From assembly GCA_021201135.1 (NCBI GenBank), contig JAJQGT010000030.1, forward strand, positions 62,001 to 126,000: DNA of 64,000 nucleotides, in the 5' to 3' direction. A program made the translations under genes and the position numbers. The notes beneath the pieces are model-generated. The model did not search any database and was not told where the DNA came from. It saw only the letters and a program-made list of their open reading frames with translations. Origin of the DNA: Oscillospiraceae bacterium. GTDB lineage: Bacteria; Bacillota; Clostridia; Oscillospirales; Ruminococcaceae. Shown piece by piece: positions 61,956-64,000 of the stretch (position 1 is its first letter; the number at the start of each line of letters is the position of its first letter).

Positions 61956-63278
61956 TCAATCCTCCTGTTCTTCAACTTTTTCTAACTCTTCATCATTGTC
62001 AGCTTCAAAGTCGTTGTCTTCATCAACAAACTCATATTCCGGCACCTCTATGTTGCGAACATCAATCTGACCAGTGACAACATCAGAAATTAGGCGAGTT
62101 TTATACTCCTGTAAAGTAGCAATTTCTTTTTCCAGTATTTTGATTTCTGTTTTAATTTTTTCGGTTACAACATCTAGCTTAGCGACAATTCTTTTTTGCG
62201 TTTCAATATCAGGTACTGGAACAGGAAGTCTTCCATATCTATCAGCACTAATATTTTGGATAGTGGTCTGAATGAACACGCTATCCTTCCATTGTTCAAA
62301 TTCGGAACTTCTAGTAAAGTATAAAAAATATTCTGGAAGAATCATTTTCTTATTCAATCTAGCTCTTATCAAATAGCCTGCGTAGGCGCAAAACCCGTAT
62401 GATTTTTTATAAAGAAGAGACTTGCCAACACTTCCGCTTCGTGCTAATAAAATATCTCCATCTTCTAATATGTATTGCTTTGCATCTTGTAATTCTATAG
62501 ATTTTGCACCGTGCATTTTTAAATTCCCATTGGAATCAATATCAGTGATTCTGATATACCGCGGTAGCCCCTCAGTCAGTATAGTTCCGCTAGAATTTGC
62601 CCCATACTGTAGAGGAGAAAGAAGTAGACGTTTCAGCCAAATTTTCTCACCTTGCATTTCGTTAGTAATTAACTGCTGTACGATTTGGAAAAGTCTATGG
62701 ATTTCGCTCCTTTTTATGTTTATCAGCCGATTTATCTCCGACACTTTCCAATCCAAAAAGCGCACGATTTGGTCTTGCTCAATTCGTGGAGGTACGGGGA
62801 CAGCAATGTCACAAAACTGTGGAGAGTAAGTTCTCCATCTCATTGCCATTATCCCTTTCCCTGACCTAAAACATTGTTGGGAGAATGAGGGCGTCCTAAA
62901 TAAATAATGATAATATTGCGAATTAACTCCGCTTTTTGGCAAGTAAACATCATAGGCAGGGCTGGTAACACCATCATAAGTGGACATTCCAATTGCCCCC
63001 ATCCAGCACAATAAAATGTTAACGATTATATCCCCTTTATGTACAATCTTATATCCATCTGCATTTGAGGCTCTATTGCCGGTAGTGTGTTCAATATCAG
63101 AATGTTGAATAACACCAACCCTAGAATACAGCGAAATCAAATTTACGTCGCTCAGAGAGCGATAACTTCTTTCATTGCGTAAATTGAAAATTGCTTTTAC
63201 TCTTTGTTCCTTCCAATGGGATGGAATACTTGGTAGCCAATCTGCATTTGTCTTGATATACTTTGCATATTGTATCAT
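61956..63278 (-). CDS. hsdS: Type I restriction-modification specificity subunit S
   Basis: Determines the bipartite DNA target. 440 residues, two target-recognition domains (about 15-165 and 215-365) each followed by a conserved helix (about 170-205 and 370-410, QTQKRIV- and EQDQIVRFLD-like starts). The C-terminal tail is very acidic. Overlaps hsdM by four bases (ATGA); hsdR follows after 2 bases. Confidence 0.94.
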   Translation of the reverse strand: MIQYAKYIKTNADWLPSIPSHWKEQRVKAIFNLRNERSYRSLSDVNLISLYSRVGVIQHSDIEHTTGNRASNADGYKIVHKGDIIVNILLCWMGAIGMSTYDGVTSPAYDVYLPKSGVNSQYYHYLFRTPSFSQQCFRSGKGIMAMRWRTYSPQFCDIAVPVPPRIEQDQIVRFLDWKVSEINRLINIKRSEIHRLFQIVQQLITNEMQGEKIWLKRLLLSPLQYGANSSGTILTEGLPRYIRITDIDSNGNLKMHGAKSIELQDAKQYILEDGDILLARSGSVGKSLLYKKSYGFCAYAGYLIRARLNKKMILPEYFLYFTRSSEFEQWKDSVFIQTTIQNISADRYGRLPVPVPDIETQKRIVAKLDVVTEKIKTEIKILEKEIATLQEYKTRLISDVVTGQIDVRNIEVPEYEFVDEDNDFEADNDEELEKVEEQED

Positions 63279-64000
63279 TTAATTTCCCTCACAATTTCCA
63301 GCATCATATTATTTGCCTCTTGTTCCAATGCAGACAATTCTGCGATAATATCGCTCATTTTACGTTGCTCCACTGGCTTATAGAAGTACTTTGCAAAGCT
63401 GATCTCGTAGCCGATAGTTGTCTTCTTCTCATCTACCCATGCATCTGGGGCATAGGGCAGTACCTCGTTTTTCATGAAAGCTTCAATTCCGCCTTCATAT
63501 GTGAACGGTACAATTTCCGTGTCACGTAAGTCAGCATCCGCTTCACCTTCGATTGGTTTGCAATCAGAATCTTTTTCTGTGATATATGGGCGTACTTTAT
63601 TTAGAGTTGTTGCTTTCAACTTTGTTGCTTTTGCAAACGCTGTCCAGTCGTCAAGTGGGGCATCCTGTGGCAGTGATTTTATTGCTTTATCATATGTGGC
63701 TTTCTCGTCATTTTTTTGAAAAGAGTAACAGGCACGTCTCTTTCAGGATAAACACGTAGCCGAAGAGGTCTCTCAACCGTTACAGACCAATAGCCGAATT
63801 CAGAGTTGTCAAATACCATGCTGACTTCACTCTGTTCCATATCCATAAAAATGCGTAAAATTTCTTTACGTATTTCCGGTGTAAATTCGCAGTTTTTCTT
63901 TCCCATATTTTTACGGAGCGAAGATTTCATAGCCGTTGCATCTATCAACTGTATTTTACCTTTTCTGCGCTCTTCTTTGTGATTTGAAAGTATCCAAATA
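63275..64000 (-). pseudogene. hsdM: Type I methylase subunit M, C-terminal part, frame broken at an A7 run (window edge)
   Basis: Only the C-terminal 240 or so residues are in view. From the edge the frame reads SNHKEERRKGKIQLIDATAM, typical of HsdM, up to PVTLFKK; there, at seven A (63711-63717), it runs on to a stop at 63679. The rest (NDEKATYDKAIKSLPQDAPLDDW onward to the stop at 63275) is in the -1 frame. One more A would restore a continuous protein. This may be a true mutation, a phase-variable tract, slippage decoding or an assembly error. Confidence 0.8.

Overview
The window looks like a chromosomal piece of a gut Clostridia bacterium (Bacillota), most likely a Ruminococcus/Oscillospiraceae relative. 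The reasons are the Gram-positive style promoters (TTGACA, 17 bp, TATAAT), AGGAGG ribosome sites, a T-box leader, lipoprotein signal peptides, a CsbB/YfhO-type pair and a large plant-polysaccharide gene set. No rRNA, tRNA or CRISPR array was seen.

Region by region. 1-11.5 kb (minus strand): a carbohydrate locus. It holds two GH53 endo-beta-1,4-galactanases (one exported lipoprotein with galactan-binding-like tail, one cytoplasmic), then a maltodextrin-type ABC importer (binding lipoprotein with a C-terminal starch-binding-like module, two permeases, MsmX-type ATPase), an unrecognised 606-residue protein, a zinc-ribbon protein and a GH13 alpha-amylase lipoprotein cut by the window edge. 11.6-13.8 kb: PlsC-type acyltransferase and a TauE/SafE permease. 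13.8-25 kb (minus): an ATPase of the DUF815 type and the complete leuA-ilvB-ilvH-ilvC-ilvD-leuC-leuD-leuB operon under a leucine T-box. 25.1-30.3 kb (plus): PHP protein, GT2 plus YfhO membrane glycosylation pair, PduL phosphotransacylase. 30.4-32.7 kb: two paralogous membrane-anchored proteins translationally coupled upstream of an ECF-like sigma factor. 32.8-52.6 kb: housekeeping genes (recG, HAD hydrolase, mscL, malQ, serine hydrolase, PrsA-like foldase, pyrophosphatase, RelBE-like toxin-antitoxin, argS, NfeD/SPFH pair, XRE regulator, RidA, ElaA-like acetyltransferase, mgtE), a large GH2 beta-galactosidase and thrB.

52.6-64 kb: a defence island, visibly more AT-rich from about 55.2 kb on. 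It starts with a mirror-image pair of tiny hydrophobic peptides with nested antisense RNAs (a double type I toxin-antitoxin locus that gene callers would miss), then a beheaded MmeI-like methylase, a Hachiman pair (hamA, hamB) and a type I restriction-modification operon hsdM-hsdS-hsdR. hsdM runs off the window and is broken by a one-base shift at a run of seven A.

Most noteworthy: the symmetrical type I toxin-antitoxin module (52663-53400); an mgtE leader with two overlapping very short reading frames ahead of a terminator that contains the mgtE ribosome site (47879-48127); a Hachiman HamA whose expected Glu-x-Lys nuclease site reads Ala-Ser-Asn; an orphan promoter with terminator that looks like a small RNA (45458-45625); and two families of dispersed palindromic repeats that supply the stop codons of adjacent genes.
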